This document shows, piece after piece, positions 46,100 to 56,315 of a stretch of DNA of 64,000 bases. The stretch is from Hermatobates lingyangjiaoensis. Taxonomy: Eukaryota; Arthropoda; Insecta; Hemiptera; Hermatobatidae. The stretch covers positions 1,736,001 through 1,800,000 of the forward strand of contig JAPFBL010000255.1 in the NCBI GenBank assembly GCA_026182355.1, written 5' to 3'. The first letter of the stretch is position 1. Each line of letters starts with the position of its first letter. Made by a program: the position numbers and the translations under genes. The notes under the pieces are model-generated. The model did not search any database and had not been told where the DNA came from. It saw nothing but the letters and a program-made list of their open reading frames with translations.

Positions 46100-46470
46100 A
46101 CGAACAATTAAGTATGGTATATTAATTGATTCTAAACAAGCTTCTCGGTCAACACTGAAGTTTTTAAACTTATATAAGAAAAAATTAATTTACAACAAAG
46201 CAAACCAAAAACTGCGTTTATTTAAAACTCACTAAACAAATTATAAATTTAGTAAAACAAAACAAACCTATACTTTTCCTTAAATTATTAACCAACAAAA
46301 ATTAAATTTCTACATACTTCACCTAAATCATAAATCAAAAATTATCTAGAGCTGAAAAACAGTTCTAAAAAAAATGATTAGGCCGTACAATACTCAAACT
46401 AACCGCTATAAAGCTGAATATTTGGGGAGCAAACAAATTCTTCAAACTTGTTACAAACATTAAACCGGAC
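46100..46470 (+). pseudogene. Possible jockey-type RT thumb remnant, very degraded
   Basis: Translations in broken frames give YGILIDSKQ, then LYKKKLIYNKANQKLRLFK, and later LTAIKLNIWGANKF. These resemble the jockey pattern of a YLG..LD..L strand, a helix with YNK, and TYGI.LWG. Stops interrupt all frames. The composition is very A-rich. Confidence 0.3.
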
Positions 46471-47329
46471 TAGGACCAAGAATGGGATTGGACAAAATAA
46501 TGCATTAAAATGTCAAAAAAAAAAATAAAAACAGGAATTTATTCTTAACAAATTAATGATTAAATATACTGGTTAGTTCGAGAGGAACTTTATAAATAAG
46601 CTAGTGGCCAACAATAAATGTTACTATTCATAAAAATATTATCAAACTCTTTGATGACCAATTGATTTTTTTTTTAATGTGGCTATCGTGTAGACATAAA
46701 ATCAACTCATAGATAACTAATAATTATACCACATTATAAGTGTGGCAGGAAAAATTGTATCAGTTGCAAGAAACTTGAAATAATTGATCGATCCCACATT
46801 AAATTGAGCGTCTGAAACTTATAGGATTATTGCGCACCGATGCATATCAGTCAAACTGAGTGTCGATCGTCCTTTCTAAATTAAAGTTCAAAAATTTGCT
46901 TCGTTAATGATCTTCATTAACTAATTAATATCTAATTCTAAAGAAATATTTACGTATTCCATTGGTTTTAGGTATAGTTTGCGAAATACTTTTATCCTTT
47001 TCGAGGCGATTGACTAGTATTCAGGTGGAATATAATTGAAGGTTTTCACCCCTTCCAGACAGAGTTTGCATACTTCATATATTGTGTATTTCATCTGGAA
47101 CAAGTATTAGTTGAAAAGACAAAATTGGTTAGATATTCTACATTTAGTTTTAAATCTTTCCGTTGAAGAATACTGTCTTGCAAATACAAGTTTAGTTGGA
47201 ATGAGCTTTTAAACTAAATTAAACCAGGTTGTTCTATCCACTTTTTCCTGCTTTCTTCTTTTTTCCACTCATCAATTTAACTTATATAAAAGCAGGGATT
47301 TGTAGTGCAAACAGATGTAAGACCGAAGG

Positions 47330-48290
47330 AGGTTTCTTTCTCTCCAGTTTTTTTCAAATTTCTCATAACCTCATTTCCAGTATTCCCGTACCAACATGAG
47401 AATCAATGTAATTACTAATTGGATTCATTATTAATTTTTGAGCCTTCAGTATATCAGACTGGATTGTCTTTCCAGAGATAGAAATTTCTGAATCCAGGTA
47501 ATCATTTGTGATCATTCCACGTCACTGAAAACATTCTATGAGAAGCATTGTATCTGGCAACGTTTAATTCAAACGCTAATAATGTTTTGCTCTATTAAAT
47601 TTTTGAACATTTCATTTTTTTAGGGGTCACTGCATTTAGTACTTGTCTCAATGGACTGCATATTGATACATGTTAATGATAAAATGTTAAGTAAAGGACC
47701 TTTATTATTTTTTCCATCCTAATGGCAGGGAAAATTGTCATTGCTCCAGTTATCTCTAGACACATTCGTTTATTTATACCAAACAACCAAGGCATATAAT
47801 ACCATGATTTTACTAAAAATAATTTTGTAGATACAAAATAAAAATTTGGTGTTTCCACCCATTGATTTACACCTAATGAATATCTTCAAGCAAAACATTG
47901 CTTTTATGAATTATGTCAGTTATCTGTTAAATGACTTTCCAGGTTAGTCTTTCCTCTAATTAACCTCCATAAGTATGTCCCTAACTTTCATAGTTCCACA
48001 TTAATATTTTTAGGGAAGGAGTTTCTCTCACTTTTCCTCTTGGTAAATGTAGAATGGCCATTATGTGTGGATGTATATCTAGTCCATTCTGCTTTACCCA
48101 GCTTTCAACAATTTTGGAAGCATACTGAGTTATATCAATGACAATACCGTCATGTTTTCCTGTTTTCGTAATAAAAATCCTATCTGTATTTTGTAGAGCA
48201 CCACAACCATCATTTTTTATAGTTTCCAGTAGTCATCCTCAACTAATCTCCACAATGAGGAAGACTAGCACACCTTACTAAGGACAGTCT
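47330..48290 (-). pseudogene. LOA/R1-type non-LTR retrotransposon RT and RNase H, inactivated
   Basis: On the minus strand, pieces appear in family order. CP..GVLVFL (48283 downward) stands for RT motif CPQGGVLSPLLW, with two stops. LLETIKNDGCGALQNTDRIFI stands for the GY.QGYADD strand, with the catalytic YADD replaced by QNTD. TGKHDGIVIDITQYASKIVESWVKQNGLDIHP is a well-preserved copy of the helix ending W....GL..NP typical of LOA/R1 elements (open from about 48230 to the stop at 47981). SWYYMPWLFGINKRMCLEITGAM (47673-47858) corresponds to the thumb Y...W ... CL.ITGAM. Near 47365-47405, SHVG then, after a frameshift, GNEVMRNLKK corresponds to the RNase H motif SHVGIPGNE. Stops, frameshifts and a lost catalytic site show it is dead. 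The clade assignment is inferred from motif style. Confidence 0.65.
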
Positions 48291-48899
48291 TTAATGTTCA
48301 GAAATTAATTCCTCGTAGATATTTACACTAATTATTCTTTTTTTAAATTACTATAATTAATTCCTTGGTTTGTATTAATTTATCTTTATATTAGCACTGA
48401 TTTATTAATCTGAATGCGTCTAAAATGAACCCTTTTCATATCCAAGAAGCAAGCTAATGCACTCCTTTGATATCTCAAGATTTTTTTGAATTATTTAACC
48501 AAAAATTTGGATAACATCACATCTAACATGAAAAGGTTAAATTATTAAATTGTCTTGTGATGGACATGCTGTTCCTTATGATAATTGTTATTTACATAAA
48601 ATTTTCACATACTGTAGGTAGAGTATTTGTCATTTTTAATTTAGTAGTATTCATTCCATGTTTTAAGTTTATAAAATATTCAATAGAAAGATAATACGTA
48701 ATATGGTATGCAATGTTTGTGCATTCACCAGATATGCATCATAAAAATAGTAGCTGTATGAGCATAAAAACAAAAAGTTCCTCCTCATGCTACGATATTG
48801 CTCAAAACAAAGAGTTCTTAAACTCACTAGGAATTATGTACCGATAAATAGTATTAACGAAAGCTAAACTTTGATTTATCACAACACATTTGCCAGACC

Positions 48900-49036
48900 A
48901 CCATCATTTTTCCCGGACAAACATGACAAACGTAAACTGATATTTTATAATGACAAGTTCATCTATATTTCCTTACATATCACAACCATCATGGTTTATA
49001 GTACCTAATATGTCATCCACAACTAATCAGTGCAAT
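48900..49036 (-). pseudogene. Second LOA/R1-type RT fragment
   Basis: The minus strand reads VDDILGTINHDGCDM, a stop, GNIDELVII, a second decayed version of the same RT segment found at 48190-48260 (LLETIKNDGCGAL QNTD RIFI). The YADD equivalent is NIDE. At DNA level the CACAACCATCAT word and TCATCC.CAACTAATC part are shared with 48205-48250. Both copies are in the same orientation about 770 bp apart. Confidence 0.55.
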
Positions 49037-49308
49037 CATTTTTTTTTATAAAGTATTTTTCATAAAGTAGCATTATATAAAAGAAAAGGCGCCAAAACGA
49101 TTGTTTTCATTTGCTTTTATAGTTCTAAGATGATTTTTTTCTTAAATTCACATAAACTCTTTGAAATATCTTCAAACTTCGTCTTTAAACTTTAAAACAA
49201 GTATTATGACTAACTGGATTCAGTTAGCAAATTTCCAAGTCATAGCAAACAAATTCAACAAGATGCCTTTGAAATTTTTGGGATTTTTTTATAAATTACT
49301 AATTTAAA

Positions 49309-50204
49309 ACGTTTTCTTCCCTTTACATACTACCTAATCCTGAAATCCTACCTTTCTAACAGACATTCACAAGTATCTATAGGCACTGCTCTGTCCCCAA
49401 TATTTCCTGTACTAGCCGGTGTACCTCAAGGTAGTATACTAGGTCCAGTTCTGTATACCATTTATACTTATGACATTCCTCTTCACCCTCAAACTCTTCT
49501 CTGTACCTTTGCTGATGATACAGCAATCCTATCTCGAAACCCTCATTATCGCCACAAATATTCTCCAAGATCATCTGCATAATATAGAAGCCTGGCTGAA
49601 AAAGTGGCACTTAAATATTAATGTAAACAAAAGCACCCATGCAGTTTTTACATTAAAAAAAGGACTATGTCCGAATATCAGTATGAATGGCGCTCTCCTT
49701 CCAACTGCAGACGTTGTCAGGTACTTGGGGCTCTTCATTGACAAACGCTTGACTTGGAATCCCCATACTCGACTGAAAAGACTTGACCTAAAACGACGCT
49801 TCTTACTACTGTACAGACTCCTCGGAAAACATCCAAAATTGACACTCCACAACAAAGTGCTGTTATATAAAACATTACTGCGACCGATCTGGACTTACGG
49901 AATTGAACTATGGGGTTGTGCAAATCCTTCCAACATTTATAAAATACAATCATTGCAATCAAAAATCCTCCGTACTATCACAAATGCTCCTTATTACGTA
50001 AAAAAACTACACCTCCATAAAGACCTAAAAATTCCATTTATTCAAAACCTAGCCTCTGATCGTTACAAGTCCTTTCACAACAACCTTTCCTCTCACCCAA
50101 ATCCATTAGTACGAATCCTTACTTTTCCTCCTCACTTCCCAGAATCCCCAAAGAAGACTCAAGAGAAAATGGCCCAGAAATCTATTATTACAATAATATA
50201 CTAA
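49309..50204 (+). pseudogene. Jockey-like reverse transcriptase, 5'-truncated and frameshifted
   Basis: Encodes the C-terminal part of a non-LTR reverse transcriptase. In the first frame (49309 to about 49550) it reads LKSYLSNRHSQV, then motif B AGVPQGSILGPVLYTIY (from 49412) and motif C FADDTAIL (49508), with the catalytic DD intact. Near 49550 the reading moves to the next frame (open to the TAA at 50202-50204). That frame continues with ATNILQDHLHNIEAWLKKW, INVNKSTHAVFT, VRYLGLFIDKRLTW and the thumb LLRPIWTYGIELWG, then LQSKILRTITNAPYYV and a basic C-terminus. The motifs and C-terminal WTYGI-LWG / R.I.NAPWYV block are typical of the jockey clade. The endonuclease and RT motif A are missing through 5' truncation. 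The host junction lies near 49300. Confidence 0.85.
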
Positions 50205-50363
50205 AAAAAAAAAAAAAAAAAAACCCAATGTGAAAAGTTGAACCAGTGGGTTCTATTCTTTGTTCATGAGTATCAATGTTTTTGAGTAATCTATTACAAC
50301 AATGCCTGTTACGCAGAAGATTGCGTAGTTGTATATTTAATAATAAAGATGTTAAAAAAAATT
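50205..50363 (+). mobile_element. 3' end of the jockey-like element
   Basis: Directly after the stop codon is an A-run of about 19, then a 140-bp segment (50223-50362), AATAAAGATG and a terminal A-run. The 140-bp segment is the same unit found alone with a target duplication at 42987-43126. The internal A-run between the ORF and the tail is unusual. No exact duplication was found for this copy, although AATTTA-containing words occur on both sides. Confidence 0.75.
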
Positions 50364-50875
50364 AATTAATTTATGTTTCTAAAAAATATTTCTAAAAAAA
50401 TGGCAAAATGTGCCATAAATCCATTCTTAAATGTTTAATGGTAATAAAATTATATTAGCTCATCTTCTCGAAACATACTATTTTTGGGGGAAATTTATTA
50501 TGATTGATCAACCTGTGTGATCTATACGGAACACAAAAACTTTTGGAATGAATGATTATTAAAAAAATTTAAATTTTGTACGAAAACTAAATTCTTTGGT
50601 TATTCAAAAAGTTGAATGTTTTCTTTAGTTTATTAACACATTGTGTTCATCGTGAAATCGTGTATTGTTTATCGTAAAATAGTGAGTTTCCCATGATGTA
50701 ATATTTCTTAAAATCAATAGAGCAAACCTACAGTAGAAGTCCACATTTCTTTGTAAAACAGAATCTAATGTTGTGTCAAATATGAATTTAATCCCACAAA
50801 GGTGTGGCCTGTAGCATACGCATATAATCCTTACTATTGTGTGTATGCTATGCACATCATCATTATCAAAAGATG
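50364..50875. other. No gene recognised
   Basis: Unassigned AT-rich DNA between the jockey-like element and a K end fragment. Confidence 0.45.
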
Positions 50876-50983
50876 ACAAAAAAGGACTTTGAAGAGCTTA
50901 AAACTGAAAATCTGTCAGTTTTTAAACAAAATCTCGAGATCAAATTTCTTCATGGTTACTGCACTTTACTTAAAGTAAAGTAA
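50876..50983 (-). repeat. K element end fragment (K7)
   Basis: AAAATCTCGAGATCAAATTTC and CACTTTACTTAAAGTAAAGT match the hairpin-bearing end of K copies. Only about 100 bp remain. Confidence 0.6.
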
Positions 50984-51232
50984 CAAGTAATTGTGATTAA
51001 CTTGTGAACTAACAAATGCCTGGTTGCATGGGCAGACCAAACAGAACCCTATACCTAATAACGAGGCTCTAGAAGAGTAGGCGTTAAAGGGAGACATTAT
51101 GCTGATAATGCCTGTTATAAATCCCGTATACTAACGATCTTATAAATCTTAGATATGTTTCAATCTTAAGTTGCTATTTTATGCATAATAACAAACATTA
51201 TTTCACAGCATGAAGAAAATATTTGTTTTTTT
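50984..51232. other. No gene recognised
   Basis: Short unassigned spacer before the tandem K pair. It ends in a T7 run next to the K1 terminus. Confidence 0.4.
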
Positions 51233-52870
51233 ACTTTACTATAAGTAAAGTATAGTGATCGTGAAAAAATTCGATCTCGAGATTTTGACGGAATTACATG
51301 TTTTGAGGTCCCAGAATCGTTTTATGACGTTTTTACGATGATGTCTGTGTGTGTGGGGGGGGTGGGTGGGTGGGTGGGTGCGTGGGTGGGTGCGTGTGTT
51401 GCATTGCTTGTTACCACGCTACGGTCCAGAATCTTTGATGGATCAAGTTGATATTTTACACAAAAATGGGCCCCATTTAGACAAGATCCCTATTGTTTGG
51501 GAAGAATTATGCATTATGGGAAAGTCACTTTTTTTGCCAAAAACCGTTTTTTTTAAAACATTTATTTCTCCTAAACTGATAACCCTAGAGTTTTGAAATT
51601 TTGACATTATCTTTGAGGTTTCAAATGCAACAAACGAAAAATATATTCAGAATTTTACAACAACAGGAAATATTTTTTTTTCAATAAAATGTAAAAATTT
51701 TGACTTATAATTCAATTTCAAACCTTGTGAGAGCGATAGAAGCCATACTGTTTGATGGATCAAAATGAAACTATGCCTATAAATAGAACATTATATGGAC
51801 AATGAGTTGAGATATTTTTTTCTAAAATTACATTCGCTAAAGAGGCGTTAGAGTACGATTTGTGTTTTTCAGAAAATGTTTTTTTGACGCTTAAACGGCT
51901 CGTTAAAAAAATTATGAAAATTTGACCAAAAATGAACGACAAATTAGCAATTCACAAAAAAAAAAAATCATGAAGTTTCAATTACGGAAAAGAGCAATAA
52001 CGATATAAAAACTCTTTGTTTTCCTAGACTAAGAATCACCTGCTATACTTGTCGAATTTTTTGTATTTTTTACATTGTTTACATTGACTTAGAAATTTTT
52101 TGAGCGAATCCACTGAGATAAAATTGATGTTTCTAATGGAAAAATGAAAGTATATTATTTACTTATAAGAGATGTAAGAGGAAATTATTGTGCAGGTAAA
52201 TGATAACACTCATTAAAAAAAAAATCGTATATATGTTATTTGACAAAGGGGAAGGAAAATGATCTTATTAAATACTAAGAAGCCATAAAAATCCCAGTAT
52301 AATAATTCTGTTTAAAAACCAAAATGTAAAAGATAATTCAAAATATAAATCTTTCGTTTAGAGATTAATAACTGTAATTATCGTACATCTTTAATTAACA
52401 AATCACCTTAAAAAACATTTTCTTCGCTGTTTAAGATTTTTTTCAGAGAAAAAAAAGGTATTTTACTGTTTTAAATTTGAAAATTTTACATTAATATTCA
52501 ATGTAAAGGATGTTAAGTAAACGATGTAAGAAATCTACTGGCTATTTGAACAATAGCCATGTTCTCTTGTAGGATAATATTTCGTTTCAAGAAATGTTCA
52601 CATTGGTTTTTCAAAAATGATATTACTGCTGTAGTTATACTAATGAAATTATTTCCAAATAATAAATTATTTGTATTACAAAAATAAGCTTATAAATTGA
52701 TATGTCCTTCAATCACTATCTGTACTACCTCACGAATGCAATCCTAATAATTATATCCCATTTAGATATTTATGTTATGCTTAAATGATACGTTATGTTT
52801 TATATACTCAAGAAATTTGACATTGAGTTACTTATAGTAAAGTAGAAGTGTAGGCCACTCCAGATTTTTT
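51233..52870 (+). mobile_element. K element copy 1 of a tandem pair (K1)
   Basis: It begins with the palindrome ACTTTACTATAAGTAAAGT and ends GTAGGCCACTCCAGATTTTTT. It is colinear with K3 in reverse and shares K3's internal deletion. A sub-terminal copy of the palindrome half (ACTTATAGTAAAGT) lies near 52840. The frame 51351-51596 includes RYGPESLMDQVDILHKNG but shifts before the PYC motif. K1 ends exactly where K2 begins. Confidence 0.9.
51355..51391 (+). other. G-quadruplex-prone tract in K1
   Basis: A G8 run followed by repeated GGGT units gives more than four G-triplets with one-base loops. This is the canonical pattern for a very stable quadruplex, in an otherwise AT-rich element. Confidence 0.75.
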
Positions 52871-54562
52871 ACTTTACTATAAGTAAAGTATAGTGATCGT
52901 GAAAAAAATTCGATCTCGAGATTTTGACGGAATTACATGTTTTGAGGTCCCAGAAGTCGTTTTATAACGTTTTTTACGATGATGTCTGTGTGTGTGTGGG
53001 TGGGTGGGTGGGTGGGGGGGGTGGGTGGGTGGGTGGGTGCGTGGGTGGGTGCGTGTGTTAGCATTGCTTGTTACCACGCTACGGTCCAGAATCTTTGATG
53101 GATCAAGTTGATATTTTACACAAAAATGGGCCCCATTTAGACGAAGATCCCTATTGTTTGGGAAGAATTATGCATTATGGGAAAGTCACTTTTTTTGCCA
53201 AAAACCGTTTTTTTTAAAACATTTATTTCTCCTAAACTGATAACCCTAGAGTTTTGAAATTTTGCCATTATCTTTGTGGTTTCAAATGCAACAAACGAAA
53301 AATATATTCAGAATTTTACAACAACAGGAAATATTTTTTTTTCAATAAAATGTAAAAATTTTGACTTATAATTCAATTTCAAACCTTGTGAGAGCGATAG
53401 AAGCCATACTGTTTGATGGATCAAAATGAAACTATGCCTATAAATAGAACATTATATGGACAATGAGTAGAGATATTTTTTTCTAAAATTACATTCGCTA
53501 AAGGGGCGTTAGAGTACGATTTGTGTTTTCAGAAAATGTTTTTTTGACGCTAAATGGCTCGTTAAAAAATATGAAAATTTGACCAAAAATGGAACGACAA
53601 ATTAGCAATTCATAAAAAAAAATCATGAAGTTTCAATTACGGGAAAGAGCAATAACGATATAAAAACTCTTTGTTTACCCTAGACTAAGAGATCACCTGC
53701 TATACTTGTCGATTTTTTTGTATTTTTTTACATTGTTTACATTGACTTAGAATTTTTTGAGCAAATCCACTGAGATAAACTTGATGTTTCAAATGGAAAA
53801 ATGAAAAATTATTATTGACTTATAAGAGATGTAAGAGGAATAATATTATTACATGTAAAAAATCACCGCCAACGAACATAAATTAATTTCCTCTGTCTTC
53901 CATGGTATGATGGATTTGTCTCATAAACTGCTTTAATAAATCTATATATTGCACTCTTGAGCAAAACTTAATAACAGTTATAGTTTCTTCATCTTTGTGA
54001 ATTGTAGTATCTTACCATGATATTGAAATGTGAGGAATGGACTCTTTCCTCAAGAAAGAGGATTTATATTTGTTGACGAATATCCAGTTTTTTCACTATT
54101 CTAGTCTAATAGTTGATATTTATTATTTTCAAAAATTAGAAACTTCCAGCTATAAAAGCTTTATATTATACTGAATAGCCGATTTTGACTTTGAATGGAG
54201 TATGGAAAACTTGATAATTACTATAATTTGTTTTCTCAATATACATTCAAAGCAACCTTATAACAGAGTACAGCAGCATGAAAAAGGTAACACTCGCTCA
54301 GAGTAAATTTGAATATACGCTTTTTGACAGATGAAAAGAAAAGCAATTTTTATTGAATAGATTTTTTAGACAATTCTTGTTATTTACATGTTTTGTGCAA
54401 CTTTGTTTCCAAAAAAATTAATGTTTTCATTCTCCATTTAATCATATCCCATTTAGATGTTTACGTTATGTTTAAATGAGACGTTATGTTTTTCTATACT
54501 CAAGAAATTTGACATTAAGTTACTTATAGTAAAGTAGAGTGTAGGCCACTCCAGATTTTTTT
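52871..54562 (+). mobile_element. K element copy 2 of a tandem pair (K2)
   Basis: Starts directly after K1 with the same ACTTTACTATAAGTAAAGT palindrome. The first 960 bp (to about 53840) are almost identical to K1. The middle 53840-54300 matches K4 (14960-15420) and is missing from K1 and K3. The end (54440-54562) matches K1 again. The two tandem copies therefore belong to different internal-deletion subfamilies and are not a simple local duplication. Confidence 0.88.
52996..53052 (+). other. G-quadruplex-prone tract in K2
   Basis: A run of GGGT units interrupted by a G8 block and two GC steps, longer than in K1. The minus-strand Pro/Thr/His-rich frame 52877-53077 is a by-product of this tract. 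Confidence 0.8.
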
Positions 54563-55637
54563 CTAATTGTTTATGATGAATATCACATACAAAAAAAATT
54601 TTGTAGCATTCTGCGTTTAAATTGTTGTTTCAAATAAGAAATCTTTATGCAAATAAATTCTAAATAATACTCAAAAAATAAATAGTAAATTACATGAATT
54701 TTCTCTCAATATATTTGTTTCAAAATTTAAAAGCTTTATTTCCCTATGCTAATACAATATTTAAATATCATATCTCGTCTACGGAATTGCATGAACCCTG
54801 TGAACCCTTCTTCATATATAAGGAATCTTTCTGAAGGCTTACTTTTAGCTCTTTGGCCAACAGAAAGGACCACTATCCTGCAATATGTCTTTCAACTGTT
54901 GACCTGTTCACAAAATATTTAAACACACCTTTTCTTTTTCCATTTAAATTAGATTAGAGTTATAATAGTAACAAATGTTCAAAATAATAAGGAGCATTAT
55001 GATTTTTATTTCTTTATATTGTTAATCATTATTGACCTAATCTTCAGTGCAAAAATAAATTAGCATGAGAACAAGAATTGAAAACAATCGAAAGTTCTGC
55101 TAATGAATTTAGATAATTAAAAATATCAACCTCCCGGATGCCTCAGTTGTTTTAAAAATTTATGATAAAAGAATAATGAGACCAGATAATGAAAGACAGA
55201 TGTGCAGATACTAATTTCAACCATGTCTCATTAAGATAGAAAGAAGTTAACTGGTAAGGTTTCTTCAAGTAAATGAAGAACAACACAGTCATGCAATGTT
55301 TTACATCTCTGAATGCATGTATTTAAAAGGCATGCTAATAGTTTTGTACATAATTGTTTAGGTGACAAAAAGCAAACAGTATATTATTCCAATTATAGCT
55401 GAAAATTCTTCATGATTGTTAGAATTATTTTTGCAACATATCGTTATATAAAGTAAAATAACGTACTACGTTACGTTTTAAAAAAAGTAAAACGTGACAA
55501 TAGAAATTTCAGATGTATAATAATTTAACAGAAAGTATACTTAAAATATGCATTAGTTTGTCATTTTCTAATTAAACGGTATATAATTATATTTCTTATA
55601 GTCCTAAACACGTGGTGATAACACACAGCAAAAATTT
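54563..55637. other. No gene recognised
   Basis: AT-rich DNA without matched repeats or coding motifs. Confidence 0.4.
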
Positions 55638-55800
55638 AAAAAAAGTGACTTTCCCATCATGTACAATTGCTCCCAAACAATAGGGCATATCTACAGTATG
55701 AATATAGGTTTTTCTGTAAAATATTAATTTGATTCATAAAAGATAATGAACTGTATCATCTCCTCAAACTTTTGGACACATACACACACGCAAACATAAT
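55638..55800 (-). repeat. K element internal fragment (K5)
   Basis: AAAAGTGACTTTCCCATCAT, GCTCCCAAACAATAGGGC and a (CA)n end match the inner part of K3/K4 next to their microsatellite. A further piece resembling the adjacent K segment (GGGGGCCTCAAA.TATGTAA) lies at 56255-56315, separated by other repeats. Confidence 0.65.
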
Positions 55801-55808
55801 ACATATTA

Positions 55809-55876
55809 GTGTATTTGGGGAGCAGGCCTTCATTTATACAAGTTCTATTAAAACATGCCTATTTCTAATTTAACCC
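55809..55876 (+). repeat. Eta-family fragment
   Basis: GTGTATTTGGGGAGCAGGCCTTC followed by TTCTATTAAAACATGCC matches the outer end of the eta left arm at 22131-22185. It marks a third eta locus, cut off by (TA)n at 55890-55914. Confidence 0.6.
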
Positions 55877-55923
55877 TTATATATTAATATAATATATATA
55901 TATATATATATATAATATAGACA

Positions 55924-56027
55924 AACGAATAAGAAAATGGGAAAGTAAGACTAAGATCTTTCCCATTTTCTTATTGTGGTTTGATCATTGATTGTTATTT
56001 CACGTGTTTATGTGAAATCTTTTTATA
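55924..56027. repeat. Delta-family palindromic copy
   Basis: AATAAGAAAATGGGAAAG is mirrored by CTTTCCCATTTTCTTATT around AAGATC, then the delta end TGGTTTGATCATTGATTG and TTTCACGTGTTTATGTGAAA follow. The core boxes are absent, as in the 8138-8262 copy, and (TA)n tracts lie on both sides. Confidence 0.75.
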
Positions 56028-56035
56028 TATATATA

Positions 56036-56240
56036 ATTAATTAAATGAAACGGTCCAACGGACTTTTAAATAAAAACCAATTAAAAAAGATAACACTTAC
56101 GAGTAGATGGACACATCTGTGTCGCCACTATGCCTTCCTTCGGGACTCTTCACCTCCTGATGGCGACGATGGTCGAAATATAAAGTGAGTTATTCCTGTG
56201 TCTATCTGTGTGCTATCGTTTTTAATTGGTTTATATATAT
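56036..56240. repeat. Zeta-family copy
   Basis: It shares ATTAAATGAAACGGTCCA, TTTTAAATAAAAACC and the right arm GAGTTATTCCTGTGTCTATC with 30862-31145. The plus-strand core at 56156-56179 reads CUGAUGG, C, GAC-GAUG-GUC, GAAA, with a clean hairpin and a tetraloop, but the last base of the box is G instead of A. The left arm is shortened. Confidence 0.75.
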
Positions 56241-56315
56241 ATATAATTATATATTCACCAAAAAACGTCATAAAAGGACTTTGGGGGCCTCAAAGTATGT
56301 AAATCCGTTTATCTA

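Noticed and set aside
48000..48240. Uninterrupted 80-residue minus-strand frame considered as a host or viral gene
   Set aside because: Its order of motifs, continuing into ITGAM and SHVG...GNEV downstream, fits a LOA/R1-type RT better, with a lost catalytic site.
52877..53077. Pro/Thr/His-rich minus-strand ORF
   Set aside because: Entirely a translation of the (GGGT)n/(TG)n tract of a K element.
14305..54562. K elements as Helitrons
   Set aside because: They have a TC-like start and a terminal hairpin in the reverse sense, but no CTRR end and no A^T insertion pattern could be shown.
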